Of a stretch of 64,000 nt of DNA, positions 43,985 through 55,068 are shown piece after piece. The notes beneath the pieces are model-generated. The model was not told where the DNA came from. It searched no databases and saw only the letters and a list, made by a program, of their open reading frames with translations. The position numbers were made by a program, and so were the translations under genes. Source of the stretch: Leptolyngbyaceae cyanobacterium clean351 (GTDB lineage: Bacteria; Cyanobacteriota; Cyanobacteriia; DAIDHW01). Location: NCBI GenBank assembly GCA_027451865.1, contig DAIDHW010000008.1:1-64000 (forward strand), given 5' to 3'. How positions within the stretch are numbered: position 1 is the stretch's first letter; each line of letters begins with the position of its first letter.

Positions 43985-45094
43985 CTACTGGCCGAGTTTG
44001 GATTGGATCTGGTCAAATAGAGCCCCATCGGCAAAGAACTCCTTTTGCACCACATCCCAACCCCCCAGGTCCTGAACCGTAAAGAGTTTAGTGACCTGGG
44101 GAAACTGGCGAGAAAACTCCTTAGCCACCCCGGGGTCGCTAGGTCGAAAGCCCGCCTTAGCAAACTCTCGTTGGGCAAAGGGAGTGAACAGAAACTTGAC
44201 AAAAGCCTCGGCAACTTCCCGAGTCCCGTGTTTATCTACATTCGCATCAACTACCGCCACCGGATTATCTACGGAAATGTTTACCTCCGGCACCAGGTAG
44301 GGTTGGCTATTCCCTCTGCGTTTTGCCAGGAGTACCTCATTTTCGTAGTCAATTAGCACATCACCCTGGCCTTGCCGATAAAAAGCGCCCGTGGCTTGGC
44401 GAGAATCCTCAGGCAGTATGGGTGTATGCTGATATACCTGGGTGACGAAATTTGTCGCCGCCGCTGTAGTCCCCCCAGTCTGGGTGACGGACCCCCAAAG
44501 GGCCATAAAGTTCCAGCGGGCTCCCCCTGAGGTTTTCGGGTTAGCGGTGATCACCTGGACATCATCTTTGACTAAGTCTGACCAGGAATTAATCCCCTTG
44601 GGGTTGTTGGGCCGGGTCACCAGGGCCACCACCGACTTGGCGACAATGGCATGGTTGGGGGCTCTTGTTTCCCAACCAGGTTTGATTAGACCTTTTTTCG
44701 CCATCTTATCCACATCCGGGGCCAGGGATAGGGCTACTACATCGGCATCCAGACCATCGATTACGGCTCGGGCTTGGGCACCGGACCCCCCGTAGCTCTG
44801 ATTGATCGTCACCCTCTGGTTGTGCTCTTGCTGCCACTGCTGGGTGAACTGAGGAATAATTTTGGCGTAGGCAGCCTCGGTGACCGCGTAGGATACCAGG
44901 GTCAGCTCTAGGGGTTTGGGTCCCACAGCATTAGTTGGGTTGGGTTGGTTGGAAGCCGTGCAAGCCGCCATCCCTGCCAAGACCCAAAATCCCACCACAA
45001 ACGGCACTACCCAGCCGGGATAGTTGGCCATCCAGGGGCGTAGGCGGCGGGTTGACTGTCTCGATTTAGACAGCAAATCCCGAGGGGTGGTCAT
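43985..45094 (-). CDS. sbpA: Sulfate-binding protein
   Basis: The periplasmic sulfate receptor, 369 residues. The N-terminus is long and basic before a hydrophobic stretch (VVPFVVGFWVLAGMAAC) whose Cys may be lipid-modified. The mature domain has ELTLVSYAVTEAAYAKIIPQF, INQSYGGSGAQARAV, DVVALSLAPDVDKM, NPKTSGGARWNFMALWG, QGDVLIDYENEV and the end RPSDPGVAKEF. These are typical of sulfate-binding proteins. Family members are induced by sulfur starvation in cyanobacteria; a palindromic candidate operator lies upstream. A ribosome-binding site (aggaga) is just before the ATG. Confidence 0.95.
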   Translation of the reverse strand: MTTPRDLLSKSRQSTRRLRPWMANYPGWVVPFVVGFWVLAGMAACTASNQPNPTNAVGPKPLELTLVSYAVTEAAYAKIIPQFTQQWQQEHNQRVTINQSYGGSGAQARAVIDGLDADVVALSLAPDVDKMAKKGLIKPGWETRAPNHAIVAKSVVALVTRPNNPKGINSWSDLVKDDVQVITANPKTSGGARWNFMALWGSVTQTGGTTAAATNFVTQVYQHTPILPEDSRQATGAFYRQGQGDVLIDYENEVLLAKRRGNSQPYLVPEVNISVDNPVAVVDANVDKHGTREVAEAFVKFLFTPFAQREFAKAGFRPSDPGVAKEFSRQFPQVTKLFTVQDLGGWDVVQKEFFADGALFDQIQSKLGQ

Positions 45095-45126
45095 GGCTGG
45101 GTCTCCTGAGATTACGGTATTCCGAT

Positions 45127-45144
45127 AGAAATTTAGTAATTTCT
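45127..45144 (-). promoter_or_regulatory. Inverted repeat upstream of sbpA, candidate operator
   Basis: AGAAATT (45127-45133) and AATTTCT (45138-45144) form a perfect 7-base inverted repeat with a 4-base centre (TAGT). It lies 33-50 bases upstream of the sbpA start, and a likely -10 element (TATGAT) is further up on the minus strand. The position suits a regulator of the sulfate-uptake genes such as a CysR-type protein, but no site consensus was checked. Confidence 0.45.
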
Positions 45145-45265
45145 CCAGGAGAGTTTATCATATCCCCCGAGAAGCTGCCAGGAAAATGCTAAGTTCCGTC
45201 GCCCTCAGCAATCACCCGACTACTCCCTACCTAGGCACTCACCAGGCTCTGGTAATCATGGATCA

Positions 45266-45976
45266 CTACTGCCCTTGGTTTTGCTGCCAAGTAGCCCACA
45301 AGTCCGGGCGGCGGGTACGGGTGCGCTCCTGTTGTTGGTCTCGACGCCAGGCGGCAATGTCGCCGTGGTGACCGGACAAGAGCACCTCGGGAACAGCCCA
45401 ACCCCGGAAAACCGGCGGCCGGGTGTATTGGGGATAGTCTAAAAGCCCTTCAGCAAAACTCTCAGTGGCTAGGGAGGCAGCCTTGCCTACGGTGCCCGGG
45501 AGGAGCCGCACCACCCCATTAATCAGCGCTAAAGCCGGAATCTCGCCCCCCGTGAGCACAAAGTCGCCGAGGGATATTTCCCGGTCCGCCAGGTAACTTA
45601 CCCGCTCGTCTACCCCTTCGTAGTGGCCACAGATTAAAACCAGCTGGTCGTAGCTAGCGGCCAGGCTCTGCACTAGGGCTTGGTTAAGGGTTTCCCCCTG
45701 GGGGGTGAGCAAAATCACCTGATGGCGCTCCCGGCGAGGCAAGGACTCCACCGCTGCAAAAATTGGTTCTGGTTTCAAGACCATGCCCACCCCCCCCCCG
45801 TAGGGCTCATCATCTACCCGCCGGTGCTTATCGGTACTGAAGTCCCGGGGGTTGACGAGGTTGACTTGGGCAATTCCCCTAGTCAGGGCTCGGCCAAGCA
45901 GACCAATGGTCAGAGGGGCCAGGAAAAACTCGGGGAAGAGGGTGACTACATCAACCCGGTAGGGTAGGAAAACCAT
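45266..45976 (-). CDS. trmD: tRNA (guanine37-N1)-methyltransferase
   Basis: TrmD methylates G37 next to the anticodon of several tRNAs and prevents frameshifting. The 236 residues include RVDVVTLFPEFF, VDDEPYGGGVGMVLKPEP, LICGHYEGVDERV and LGDFVLTGGEIPALALINGVVRLLPG. These form the SPOUT trefoil knot and the SAM site. It lies downstream of moaC on the same strand with a 32-base gap. The other genes of the enterobacterial trmD operon (rpsP, rimM, rplS) are not here. Confidence 0.97.
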   Translation of the reverse strand: MVFLPYRVDVVTLFPEFFLAPLTIGLLGRALTRGIAQVNLVNPRDFSTDKHRRVDDEPYGGGVGMVLKPEPIFAAVESLPRRERHQVILLTPQGETLNQALVQSLAASYDQLVLICGHYEGVDERVSYLADREISLGDFVLTGGEIPALALINGVVRLLPGTVGKAASLATESFAEGLLDYPQYTRPPVFRGWAVPEVLLSGHHGDIAAWRRDQQQERTRTRRPDLWATWQQNQGQ

Positions 45977-46008
45977 AGGCTAGGGAGGGGATAGGCACGG
46001 GGCGACCC

Positions 46009-46485
46009 TTAGGAAGCAGTGTAATCCCCCGACTCTCCCCCCGTTTTACTTAGGAGCCCAATGGCCTCAATCTGGATCGTCTTCTCCAGCGCTTTAGCCA
46101 TATCGTAGAGGGTCAAGGCAGCCACACTAACTGCCGTCAGGGCTTCCATCTCCACCCCAGTTTCCGCCTTAGTTTTCACCTGGGCGCAGATCTGATAACC
46201 AGGCAGGTCGGGGTCAGGGATTAGTTCCACCTTAATGCTCTGGAGCGGTAGGGGATGGCAAAGGGGGATGAGGTTAGCGGTTTGCTTAGCAGCCATGATC
46301 CCCGCCAGACGAGCTGTCCCGACCACGTCCCCCTTAGGAGCATTCCCAGCAGCAATGGCCGCAAAGGTCTCCGGCAGCATGCGCACCCGCGCCCCGGCTG
46401 AGGCCTGACGGAGGGTGACCGCCTTGGCCGACACGTCCACCATCCCAGCTTGGCCTTGGGAGTCTAGATGGCTTAAGGTACTCAA
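46009..46485 (-). CDS. moaC: Cyclic pyranopterin monophosphate synthase MoaC
   Basis: MoaC completes the first stage of molybdenum cofactor synthesis by forming cyclic pyranopterin monophosphate. The 158 residues show the family blocks [67 protein letters not shown] and [20 protein letters not shown]. The start overlaps the proS stop (ATGA, 46482-46485). Moco is used by the molybdoenzyme at 24040 and by nitrate reductase elsewhere. moeA, the later step, is about 9 kb away. Confidence 0.97.
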   Translation of the reverse strand: MSTLSHLDSQGQAGMVDVSAKAVTLRQASAGARVRMLPETFAAIAAGNAPKGDVVGTARLAGIMAAKQTANLIPLCHPLPLQSIKVELIPDPDLPGYQICAQVKTKAETGVEMEALTAVSVAALTLYDMAKALEKTIQIEAIGLLSKTGGESGDYTAS

Positions 46486-48266
46486 GCGCCTAGGGCCTCG
46501 GCAACCTCGGTCAGGAGCAGCTCTTGGCTGGTGCGGTCTTGGCGGCGCACCACCTCCACTTTCCCCTGGGCCAGGGACCGGCCGGGGACGATCCGGAAGG
46601 GAATACCAATCAGGTCTGCGTCCTTAAACTTGACTCCAGCAGACTCCGGGCGGTCGTCTAGCAGGACCGAGATACCAGCCGCGGTGAGCTGGGCGTACAA
46701 TTGCTCGGCGGCCGCCATCTGCGCCGTATCGGTGATCCGGGGCACCGAAATGATCGCCCGGTAGGGAGCAATGGCCAGGGGCCAGATAATACCGTCCTGG
46801 TCGTGGGACTGTTCGACTGCCGCTTGGGCCAGGCGGGAGACTCCCAGACCATAGCAGCCCATCACTAGGGGGACCTCTTCTCCCTTCTCGTTGGTATAGG
46901 TGGCCCCGAGAGCTTTAGAGTACTTCCGACCTAACTGGAAGATATGACCCACCTCAATCCCCCGGGCACTTTGGAGTAATTGCCCGGGGTCATGAACTGC
47001 CTGGTCCCCAGCCTTGGCTAGACGCACATCAACAACCCTGGTTGGTTCGGGCAGGGGAAACTGTTGGCCCCAATTAGCCCCTACCCAGTGGTAGTCAATC
47101 TGGTTTGCCCCGGTAACGAAGTTCTTCAGGTTCAGGGCTGTAGGGTCCACCAAACGTAATAGACCGGCGATGTAATCTGGGGCATGAGGCCTCCAGTCAG
47201 CCCCCAAGTCTGGCCCCAGGTAGCCCCAGGGTGGAGAGCAGCCCAGGTGTGCAGAAGTTTGGTCCAAGACCTGCAGACTGAGCACCTGCTTAGCTCCGTA
47301 GTCTGGTGCCCGCTCGGTGAGGGCATTGAACAACTTCACCTGGTTGACCTCCTGGTCACCCCGGATACTGACCAACACCCCGAGGCGACGGCCATCCTCA
47401 AAGGTCACCTGGTAAAGGATGTTCTTGACTATCAGGGTCGGACTGCAACCTAGGTAGGTGGCTAGGGCCGCGACAGTGGTAGTCTGGGGGGTCTCCTGGC
47501 GCGTGCAGGCAGCAAAGGGGGATAGGACCGCCAAGGGAGGCACAGATACCGCCTTCTCAGAGTTAGCGGCGTACTGACCATCCTCGGTGTAGAGTACTTC
47601 ATCCTCACCGGCCGCGGCTAGGATCATAAATTCCTGGGAGGCAGCGCCGCCGATTGCTCCGGAATCCGCCTGGACAGCACGGAAGTCTAGGCCGCAGCGT
47701 CGGAGGATGTTACTGTAAGCCTGATACATTTGGTCGTAGGTCTGCTGCAGACTAGGCTCATCTTCGTGGAAGGAGTAACCATCCTTCATGATGAACTCCC
47801 GCCCCCGCATCAGGCCAAACCGGGGCCGAATCTCGTCCCGAAACTTAGTCTGAATTTGGTACAAATGTAGGGGTAACTGACGATAGGAGCGGATCATCCC
47901 CCGAGCCACATCGGTGATTACCTCCTCGTGGGTAGGGCCTAGGCCCAGGTGGTGCTCCTGGCGGTCCTTCAGGGTAAACATAATCCCCTCAGCCCGGGTG
48001 TAGGTGTCCCAACGACCACTCTCCTGCCACAGCTGGGCGGGCTGCAGTTGGGGTAAGAGGCACTCCTGGGCACCGGTGGCGTCCATTTCCTCCCGGACAA
48101 TCTGGGAAATGTTTTGGAGCACTCGCCACATTAGGGGCAGGTAAGCGTAGACACCGCTGGCGATGCGACGGATGTAGCCGGCCCGCAGCAACAACTTGTG
48201 ACTGGGAATCTCCGCCTCGGCTGGGTCCTGGCGTTGGGTGACAAAGAGGATCTTGGACAGGCGCAT
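46482..48266 (-). CDS. proS: Prolyl-tRNA synthetase (bacterial type, with editing insertion)
   Basis: A class II synthetase of 594 residues that charges tRNA-Pro. Motif 1 and 2 regions are visible ([51 protein letters not shown]), and motif 3 is in [14 protein letters not shown] YbaK-like editing insertion lies at about 235-390 ([27 protein letters not shown]). The anticodon domain is at the end ([21 protein letters not shown]). Length is the normal bacterial type. It is coupled to moaC through overlapping ATGA. Confidence 0.96.
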   Translation of the reverse strand: MRLSKILFVTQRQDPAEAEIPSHKLLLRAGYIRRIASGVYAYLPLMWRVLQNISQIVREEMDATGAQECLLPQLQPAQLWQESGRWDTYTRAEGIMFTLKDRQEHHLGLGPTHEEVITDVARGMIRSYRQLPLHLYQIQTKFRDEIRPRFGLMRGREFIMKDGYSFHEDEPSLQQTYDQMYQAYSNILRRCGLDFRAVQADSGAIGGAASQEFMILAAAGEDEVLYTEDGQYAANSEKAVSVPPLAVLSPFAACTRQETPQTTTVAALATYLGCSPTLIVKNILYQVTFEDGRRLGVLVSIRGDQEVNQVKLFNALTERAPDYGAKQVLSLQVLDQTSAHLGCSPPWGYLGPDLGADWRPHAPDYIAGLLRLVDPTALNLKNFVTGANQIDYHWVGANWGQQFPLPEPTRVVDVRLAKAGDQAVHDPGQLLQSARGIEVGHIFQLGRKYSKALGATYTNEKGEEVPLVMGCYGLGVSRLAQAAVEQSHDQDGIIWPLAIAPYRAIISVPRITDTAQMAAAEQLYAQLTAAGISVLLDDRPESAGVKFKDADLIGIPFRIVPGRSLAQGKVEVVRRQDRTSQELLLTEVAEALGA

Positions 48267-48312
48267 GAAGAACAGAGGTATTGGATCAGGGGGTTCCCTG
48301 ACCCGCGGGTGA

Positions 48313-50150
<1,838 letters not shown>

Positions 50151-50219
50151 GCTCTTGGTAGGTTATTGAAACATCAAACAGCAGCATGGCGAATTACCCC
50201 GGCCTAAGTCAAGCATCCC

Positions 50220-51068
50220 CTAGGCAAGCACCAGGTCGGCTTTGGCCACCCCCGTGGGGTTGAGGTAGAAGTCCGAAAGCAGAGAAAAGACATCCCGGTC
50301 CGGAGCATCTTTAGGAACCACCCCCTCGGGCCGGGCCAGGATCTGGTCGGCGATGTTTAGGTAGTAGTCACACACGTAGTTCAGGGAAGGGTCGGTCTCC
50401 GCCATCTCAAAGAGAGTTTTGCCCTTAACCCGCGAAACCCGAATGTCTTCAATCAGGGGTAGGACCTCCAGCACGGGCATGGCCACGGATTCTACGTACT
50501 TATCGATGAGGTCCCGCTTGGCAGTCCGGTTACCGATCAGGCCAGCTAGGCGCAGAGGATGGGTACGAGCTTTCTCCCGGACTGAGGCGGCAATTCGATT
50601 AGCGGCAAACAAAGCATCAAAGCCATTGTCGGTAACTATCAGGCAGTAGTCAGCATAGTTGAGGGGGGCGGCAAAGCCACCACAAACCACGTCACCTAAC
50701 ACATCAAACAGGATGACATCGTATTCATCAAAGGCGTTGAGTTCCTTGAGGAGTTTGACGGTCTCTCCCACCACGTAGCCGCCACAGCCGGCCCCTGCCG
50801 GAGGGCCCCCCGCCTCCACACAGTCTACGCTTCCGTAACCCTTGTAGATTACATCCTCAGCCCAGACGTCTTCGTAGTGGTAGTCCTTGGCCTGGAGGGT
50901 ATCAATGATCGTGGGGATGAGAAAGCCGGTCAGGGTAAAGGTGCTGTCGTGTTTGGGGTCACAGCCGATCTGCAACACCTTCTTGCCCCGGCGAGCGAGG
51001 GCGACGGAAATATTGCAGCTGGTAGTGGATTTGCCGATACCGCCTTTGCCGTAAACTGCGAGTTTCAC
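50220..51068 (-). CDS. chlL: Light-independent protochlorophyllide reductase ATP-binding subunit L
   Basis: ChlL is the nitrogenase-iron-protein-like ATPase that passes electrons to ChlN-ChlB. The 282 residues have the P-loop [11 protein letters not shown] (7-17), CDPKHDST, the two cysteines that bridge the [4Fe-4S] cluster (GAGCGGY and DVVCGGF) and [15 protein letters not shown]. The start is GTG with aggaga about 11 bases upstream. The leader contains two stable hairpins (51103-51148) that may control expression. The enzyme is oxygen-sensitive, so its expression is normally adapted to light and oxygen. Confidence 0.98.
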   Translation of the reverse strand: MKLAVYGKGGIGKSTTSCNISVALARRGKKVLQIGCDPKHDSTFTLTGFLIPTIIDTLQAKDYHYEDVWAEDVIYKGYGSVDCVEAGGPPAGAGCGGYVVGETVKLLKELNAFDEYDVILFDVLGDVVCGGFAAPLNYADYCLIVTDNGFDALFAANRIAASVREKARTHPLRLAGLIGNRTAKRDLIDKYVESVAMPVLEVLPLIEDIRVSRVKGKTLFEMAETDPSLNYVCDYYLNIADQILARPEGVVPKDAPDRDVFSLLSDFYLNPTGVAKADLVLA

Positions 51069-51102
51069 GCGGGGTACTCTCCTAGTAGTTGTTTTAGCTG
51101 GT

Positions 51103-51148
51103 GGACATCAGCTGGTGATGTCCTTCTGGGCTCTAGGCCCCCAGAAGG
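51103..51148 (-). promoter_or_regulatory. Two stable hairpins in the chlL leader
   Basis: GGACATCA (51103-51110) pairs with TGATGTCC (51116-51123) around a five-base loop. CCTTCTGGG (51122-51130) pairs with CCCAGAAGG (51140-51148) around a nine-base loop. The two stems share two bases (51122-51123), so they are adjacent or mutually exclusive at their base. They lie 35-80 bases upstream of the chlL start. On the plus strand the second stem is followed by gcttttg, which is only weakly terminator-like. Confidence 0.55.
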
Positions 51149-51269
51149 GCTTTTGAGTACAGTTAGATGTCTTCTCCATCCTCAGTATGGGATCCCTGTC
51201 TTCTCCTGGGGCGATCCGTCACCAAAATTAATACTGGCTCGGGAAGCGATGGGAACAGAAGATGTCACC

Positions 51270-51304
51270 AATAAAAATCACCCCAGAGGATTTTCTGGGG
51301 TGAT
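51270..51304 (-). terminator. Rho-independent terminator after rlpA
   Basis: ATCACCCCAGA (51277-51287) and TCTGGGGTGAT (51294-51304) form a perfect 11-base stem with a 6-base loop. On the minus strand it is followed by TTTTTAT. It lies 44 bases after the rlpA stop and so ends that transcript before the chlL promoter region. Confidence 0.88.
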
Positions 51305-51347
51305 CAGGCCAAGACCACAGGTCTTGAATTGAGCTATCTTCCTGGGC

Positions 51348-52223
51348 CTACAGTCCAGGTTGGCTGAGAATATCGAGTCTGACCGGGGCAATCCCGCTGC
51401 GCAGAATCCCGATCACCCGGGCTGCAGCCGCTGATAGATCAATAATCCGGTTAGCAACGTAGGGACCCCGGTCGTTGATGCGCACAACCACCGAGCGGCC
51501 GTTGTCCAGGTTGGTAACCAGGACCTTAGTGCCAAAGGGTAGGGTGCGGTGGGCAGCAGTCAGGGCCTCGGGATTGAACACCGCACCACTTGCACTAGGT
51601 TCACCACTGAATCCAGGACCATACCAGGAGGCGATGCCCTCCAGGGGCCGGCCCAGGGATGGTTTAATCTTAGAGGTCCCAAAGGCGGTCAGGGGCGGCG
51701 CGTCACCTAGGAGGCGGCGCAGGCGATTGGCAACTTGCAGCGCTTCGGTGGCGCTATCATGGCCATTGCCTCCGGCCAGGATCGTTTGACGGTCTAAGGT
51801 CACCAAGGTTTTGCCTTGCACAGAGACCAGGTATTGATTCCTTAGACCCCGCCGGACAACAATCTGCTGCGCCTGCTGGTTAGACCAGGGCAGTTGGTTG
51901 ATGGTCTGGGCTACTTGGGCGGCGCGGAGGGCCGGATCTGAGTATCTCCTCGCACTGCTTTGCTTGGCCCCTGAGGCCGAGCTAATGAAAGTGACGACTG
52001 GGATATCGCGGACGTAGAGAGTGGTTACAGGTCGCTCCCCATCCAGGTAAGACTGGGTGATAGCTACCGGAACCGGTAGGCTGGGGGTTGTAGAAGTCGT
52101 AGGGTTATTCGGAACCAGGTTGGGTTCCGGACCGGGAGTGACTGTATCGGCGTGGGCAGCCTGAGTTGCTCCGGTCAGGAGTAGGATTAGGGCTGTGCAG
52201 CCTACCCAGAGTCTTTGTTTCAT
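51348..52223 (-). CDS. RlpA-family septal ring lytic transglycosylase
   Basis: A secreted protein with a signal peptide (MKQRLWVGCTALILLLTGATQAAHA) and a C-terminal double-psi beta-barrel: GIASWYGPGFSGEPSASGAVFNPEALTAAHRTLPFGTKVLV, then VVVRINDRGPYVANRIIDLS. The barrel has the Asp seen in expansin- and RlpA-type enzymes that act on peptidoglycan. The middle (about 60-190) is a domain of unknown type. The ATG at 52223 is preferred over a GTG nine codons earlier because it gives a clean signal peptide. It is followed by a strong terminator. Confidence 0.9.
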   Translation of the reverse strand: MKQRLWVGCTALILLLTGATQAAHADTVTPGPEPNLVPNNPTTSTTPSLPVPVAITQSYLDGERPVTTLYVRDIPVVTFISSASGAKQSSARRYSDPALRAAQVAQTINQLPWSNQQAQQIVVRRGLRNQYLVSVQGKTLVTLDRQTILAGGNGHDSATEALQVANRLRRLLGDAPPLTAFGTSKIKPSLGRPLEGIASWYGPGFSGEPSASGAVFNPEALTAAHRTLPFGTKVLVTNLDNGRSVVVRINDRGPYVANRIIDLSAAAARVIGILRSGIAPVRLDILSQPGL

Positions 52224-52411
52224 GGATCTTGTCACTGCTGAAAATGACACAACGCGCCCAAAAGGCGCTCTGGGGATGGTATCACATAGGCGCTTAATTT
52301 CCTAGACCTGAAGGTTGGTTTTTTCGGCACCGCCGATAAGATATCTTGGGATGGGAACTCAAACTCCTAACCAGACCCCGTGGCTATAGTAATCTAACAC
52401 CACCAGTACCT

Positions 52412-53344
52412 ATGGTTGAAACCTGTAAAATTGCTGTGGTGGGAGATGTTCACGACTGCTGGAATCCACAGGACCATACAGCCCTCCACGGCCTGGGAGT
52501 TGACTTGGTGCTACTGGTGGGGGATTTTGGCAACGAGTCAGTAGAGGTGGTGGGACAGATCGCCAGTTTGGACCTGCCCAAGGCAGTGGTCCTAGGTAAC
52601 CACGATGCCTGGTATAGCCTAGCCAAGTGGCAACCCTGTCCCTACGACCGCTCCCGGGAAGACCGGGTTCAGCAGCAGTTGGACCTGCTCGGACCGGTCC
52701 ACGTTGGCTATGGGGCCCTGGATTTTCCCCACTTGGAGTTGACGGTAGTAGGCTCGCGGCCCTTTAGTTGGGGCGGGATACCCTGGCTGAATCGAGACTT
52801 CTACCAACAACGTTACGGCGTCACCACCCCGGACCAGTCGACCACCAAAATCATTGGTGCTCTGGAACGAGCGGCCCACAGAACGATCATCTTCCTTGGC
52901 CACTGCGGGCCGGCCGGTCTTGGGAGCCAGCCCCACGACATCTGCGGTCGGGACTGGCCACCGGTAGGAGGGGATCACGGTGACCTTGACTTTGCTGACG
53001 CTATTGCCTACGCCCAAAGCACTGGGTACCAAATCCCCCTGGTAGCCTTCGGACACATGCATCACCAGCTCCGCCATACCCGGACCCGGGAACGCACCCG
53101 TCTCCACCAGGGTCCGTCGGGAACTGTCTACCTCAACGCAGCCCGAGTACCACGGATTCGCCATACCAACCAGGGTCCTGAGCATAACTTTTCCCTAGTG
53201 TCCCTGACGGACGGGAAAGTAACCGAAGTCTCCCTGGTCTGGGCTAGCCCGGAGGGCCAGGTAATGGCCAGAGAATCCCTTTTAGGCCCAGGGCAGACAT
53301 CCCCTACCTCAGCATCAACCAACCCCCGAACGAGTTGTCCCTAG
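52412..53344 (+). CDS. Metallophosphoesterase, TIGR04168-type
   Basis: A calcineurin-like phosphoesterase with the metal-binding blocks AVVGDVHDCWN, LLVGDFGNESV, VLGNHDAWYS, FLGHCGPAGLGS and FGHMHHQLRH. The family TIGR04168, found in cyanobacteria and plastids, fits as I recall it. The substrate is unknown. The start ATG 52412 puts the first block at the N-terminus; the frame is open from a TTG at 52346, but that extension lacks family features. It is followed after five bases by a large membrane protein gene on the same strand. Confidence 0.9.
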   Translation: MVETCKIAVVGDVHDCWNPQDHTALHGLGVDLVLLVGDFGNESVEVVGQIASLDLPKAVVLGNHDAWYSLAKWQPCPYDRSREDRVQQQLDLLGPVHVGYGALDFPHLELTVVGSRPFSWGGIPWLNRDFYQQRYGVTTPDQSTTKIIGALERAAHRTIIFLGHCGPAGLGSQPHDICGRDWPPVGGDHGDLDFADAIAYAQSTGYQIPLVAFGHMHHQLRHTRTRERTRLHQGPSGTVYLNAARVPRIRHTNQGPEHNFSLVSLTDGKVTEVSLVWASPEGQVMARESLLGPGQTSPTSASTNPRTSCP

Positions 53345-53349
53345 CCTCC

Positions 53350-55068
53350 ATGACTAATTACCCCATCCCTGCCTTCCCCAAATCCGGCCTGAGTCTTTGG
53401 TTTGCTGCTAGCCTTGCGTTTGCAGCCCTCTACGGTGGGATTGAATTACATTTTGCCCTAAGCAGCCCTTACGTCGTTGAGGGGAATGCCCGGGTATTTT
53501 TGATTTGGCTGCAGAGGTTTACTAATCCCGCCCTCCTGCCTGGGGATTTAATTGCTGATTATTTTGAAACTGTCACCCCCTGGGCTTACGGACAGACTTA
53601 CCATCTGGCCGCCATTCTCGGCCTTACACCCCTGGAATTTAGCCGGTTCCTACCCATCGTCCTGGGAGTGATAACAGCTGGCTATGCCTTCTGGTTCTGT
53701 TTTGAGCTTTTCCCTGTCCCCTCATCAGCTTTCATTGGCTCTATCCTCCTCAGCCAAAGCATGTGGTTCAAAGATGACCTGCTGTCGGCTACTCCTCGGG
53801 CTTTTTTGTACCCAATTTTGACTGCTTTTTTATACTATAGCTTGCGCGATAACTGGTTCCTGATTCATATTTGCGTGTTTTTAATTGGTACTTTTTACCC
53901 GCCGATTTTGCTACTAGTTGCAGGGGTAATTTTCCTGCGTCTAGGGCGCAATCTGCTGCACCTGCGCCAGGCTGCTACAGCCGCTGCTTTTTCCCGCCGG
54001 GACTTGATACTCAGTCTCACCAGCCTGGGGCTAGGGTTACTGGTAATGCTCGCCTACGCCTGGCACCAAAATACCTTTGGTCCTATTGTCACCGGGGCTG
54101 AAGCGAGGTCCTGGCCTGAATTTTCCCAGATTGGCCGGATTCCCTTTTTTGATGACGCTCACCCCTGGCACTTTTGGTTTAAGGGGATTCACAGCGGTAT
54201 CAAACTATCCATCAATCCACCCCTTGTGGCAGCGGCCTTGGTTCTACCTTGGTTAATCAAAGCTCCTGACCGGTTCCCCCTAGCCCGGGCAGTTAACCCC
54301 CAGATATCAATCCTCGTTGATCTAACTATCTCCTCCTTTGCTTGGTTTTTCATTGCCCATCTACTCATTTTCAATCTCTACCTACCTAGTCGCTACACTC
54401 AACACAGTCTCAAGATCATCCTGGCAGCGGCTGCCGGGATTGCCATCACCTTGCTCCTGGATGCTCTGCGCTCTAGTCTGAGCTCCCGCCAGTCTTGGCA
54501 GCGCTTTGGGATAAGAGCGGTAACCCTGGGGGTATGGGTAATGATCCTGTTTTATCCCAACTTGTTTTGGCAGGGGTCCTTCCCAGATAACAACTATGTG
54601 GTGGGTACTAGCCCTCCCTTGTACGCCTTCCTCCAGCAACAACCCCTCAACACAACCGTTGCCTCCCTAGCTGGAGAGGCAGACAACGTGCCGATCTTCG
54701 GTCAGCGGCTGACCCTAGTGGGAGAGGAGTATGCCGACCCCTACGATGTAGGCTACTACCTGCGATTCCGCCGGCGGGTCGTAGATCTAATCAATGCCCA
54801 ATATAGCCCCAGTCTTAACGTAATCCGGGACTTCATCCACCGCTACCACATAAATTTCTGGCTCTTGGAGAAGTCAGCCTTTGAACCTGGCTATATTAGC
54901 CCCAAATCCTGGCTATGGGAGTACTATACCTTTGCCCCCGAGGCCATATCAAGGCTGAACAGTGGTGGGGGCACCCTAGCTCTGGCAGCCCAGGTGTCCG
55001 CCTGCTCAGTCTTAACCACGGACACCTTGTGGTTACTAGACAGTCAGTGCCTCTTAAATCGCCCCTAG
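53350..55068 (+). CDS. Polytopic membrane protein of unknown function
   Basis: A protein of 572 residues from ATG 53350, with ten or more hydrophobic helices through residue 420. A soluble end of about 140 residues follows. The loop PYVVEGNARVFLIWLQRF and the motif DLIADYFETVTPWAYGQTYHL look like the first extracytoplasmic loop of GT-C-type proteins. No clear catalytic pair is seen, so a sugar-transfer role is a guess. The region has many AT-rich codons. Its stop codon shares the bases CTAG (55065-55068) with the convergent moeA stop. It is five bases downstream of the phosphoesterase gene. Confidence 0.8.
   Translation: MTNYPIPAFPKSGLSLWFAASLAFAALYGGIELHFALSSPYVVEGNARVFLIWLQRFTNPALLPGDLIADYFETVTPWAYGQTYHLAAILGLTPLEFSRFLPIVLGVITAGYAFWFCFELFPVPSSAFIGSILLSQSMWFKDDLLSATPRAFLYPILTAFLYYSLRDNWFLIHICVFLIGTFYPPILLLVAGVIFLRLGRNLLHLRQAATAAAFSRRDLILSLTSLGLGLLVMLAYAWHQNTFGPIVTGAEARSWPEFSQIGRIPFFDDAHPWHFWFKGIHSGIKLSINPPLVAAALVLPWLIKAPDRFPLARAVNPQISILVDLTISSFAWFFIAHLLIFNLYLPSRYTQHSLKIILAAAAGIAITLLLDALRSSLSSRQSWQRFGIRAVTLGVWVMILFYPNLFWQGSFPDNNYVVGTSPPLYAFLQQQPLNTTVASLAGEADNVPIFGQRLTLVGEEYADPYDVGYYLRFRRRVVDLINAQYSPSLNVIRDFIHRYHINFWLLEKSAFEPGYISPKSWLWEYYTFAPEAISRLNSGGGTLALAAQVSACSVLTTDTLWLLDSQCLLNRP

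Noticed and set aside
51122-51155. Plus-strand terminator in front of chlL
   Set aside because: No plus-strand gene ends here and the T-run is short; the stem is better seen as part of the chlL leader.
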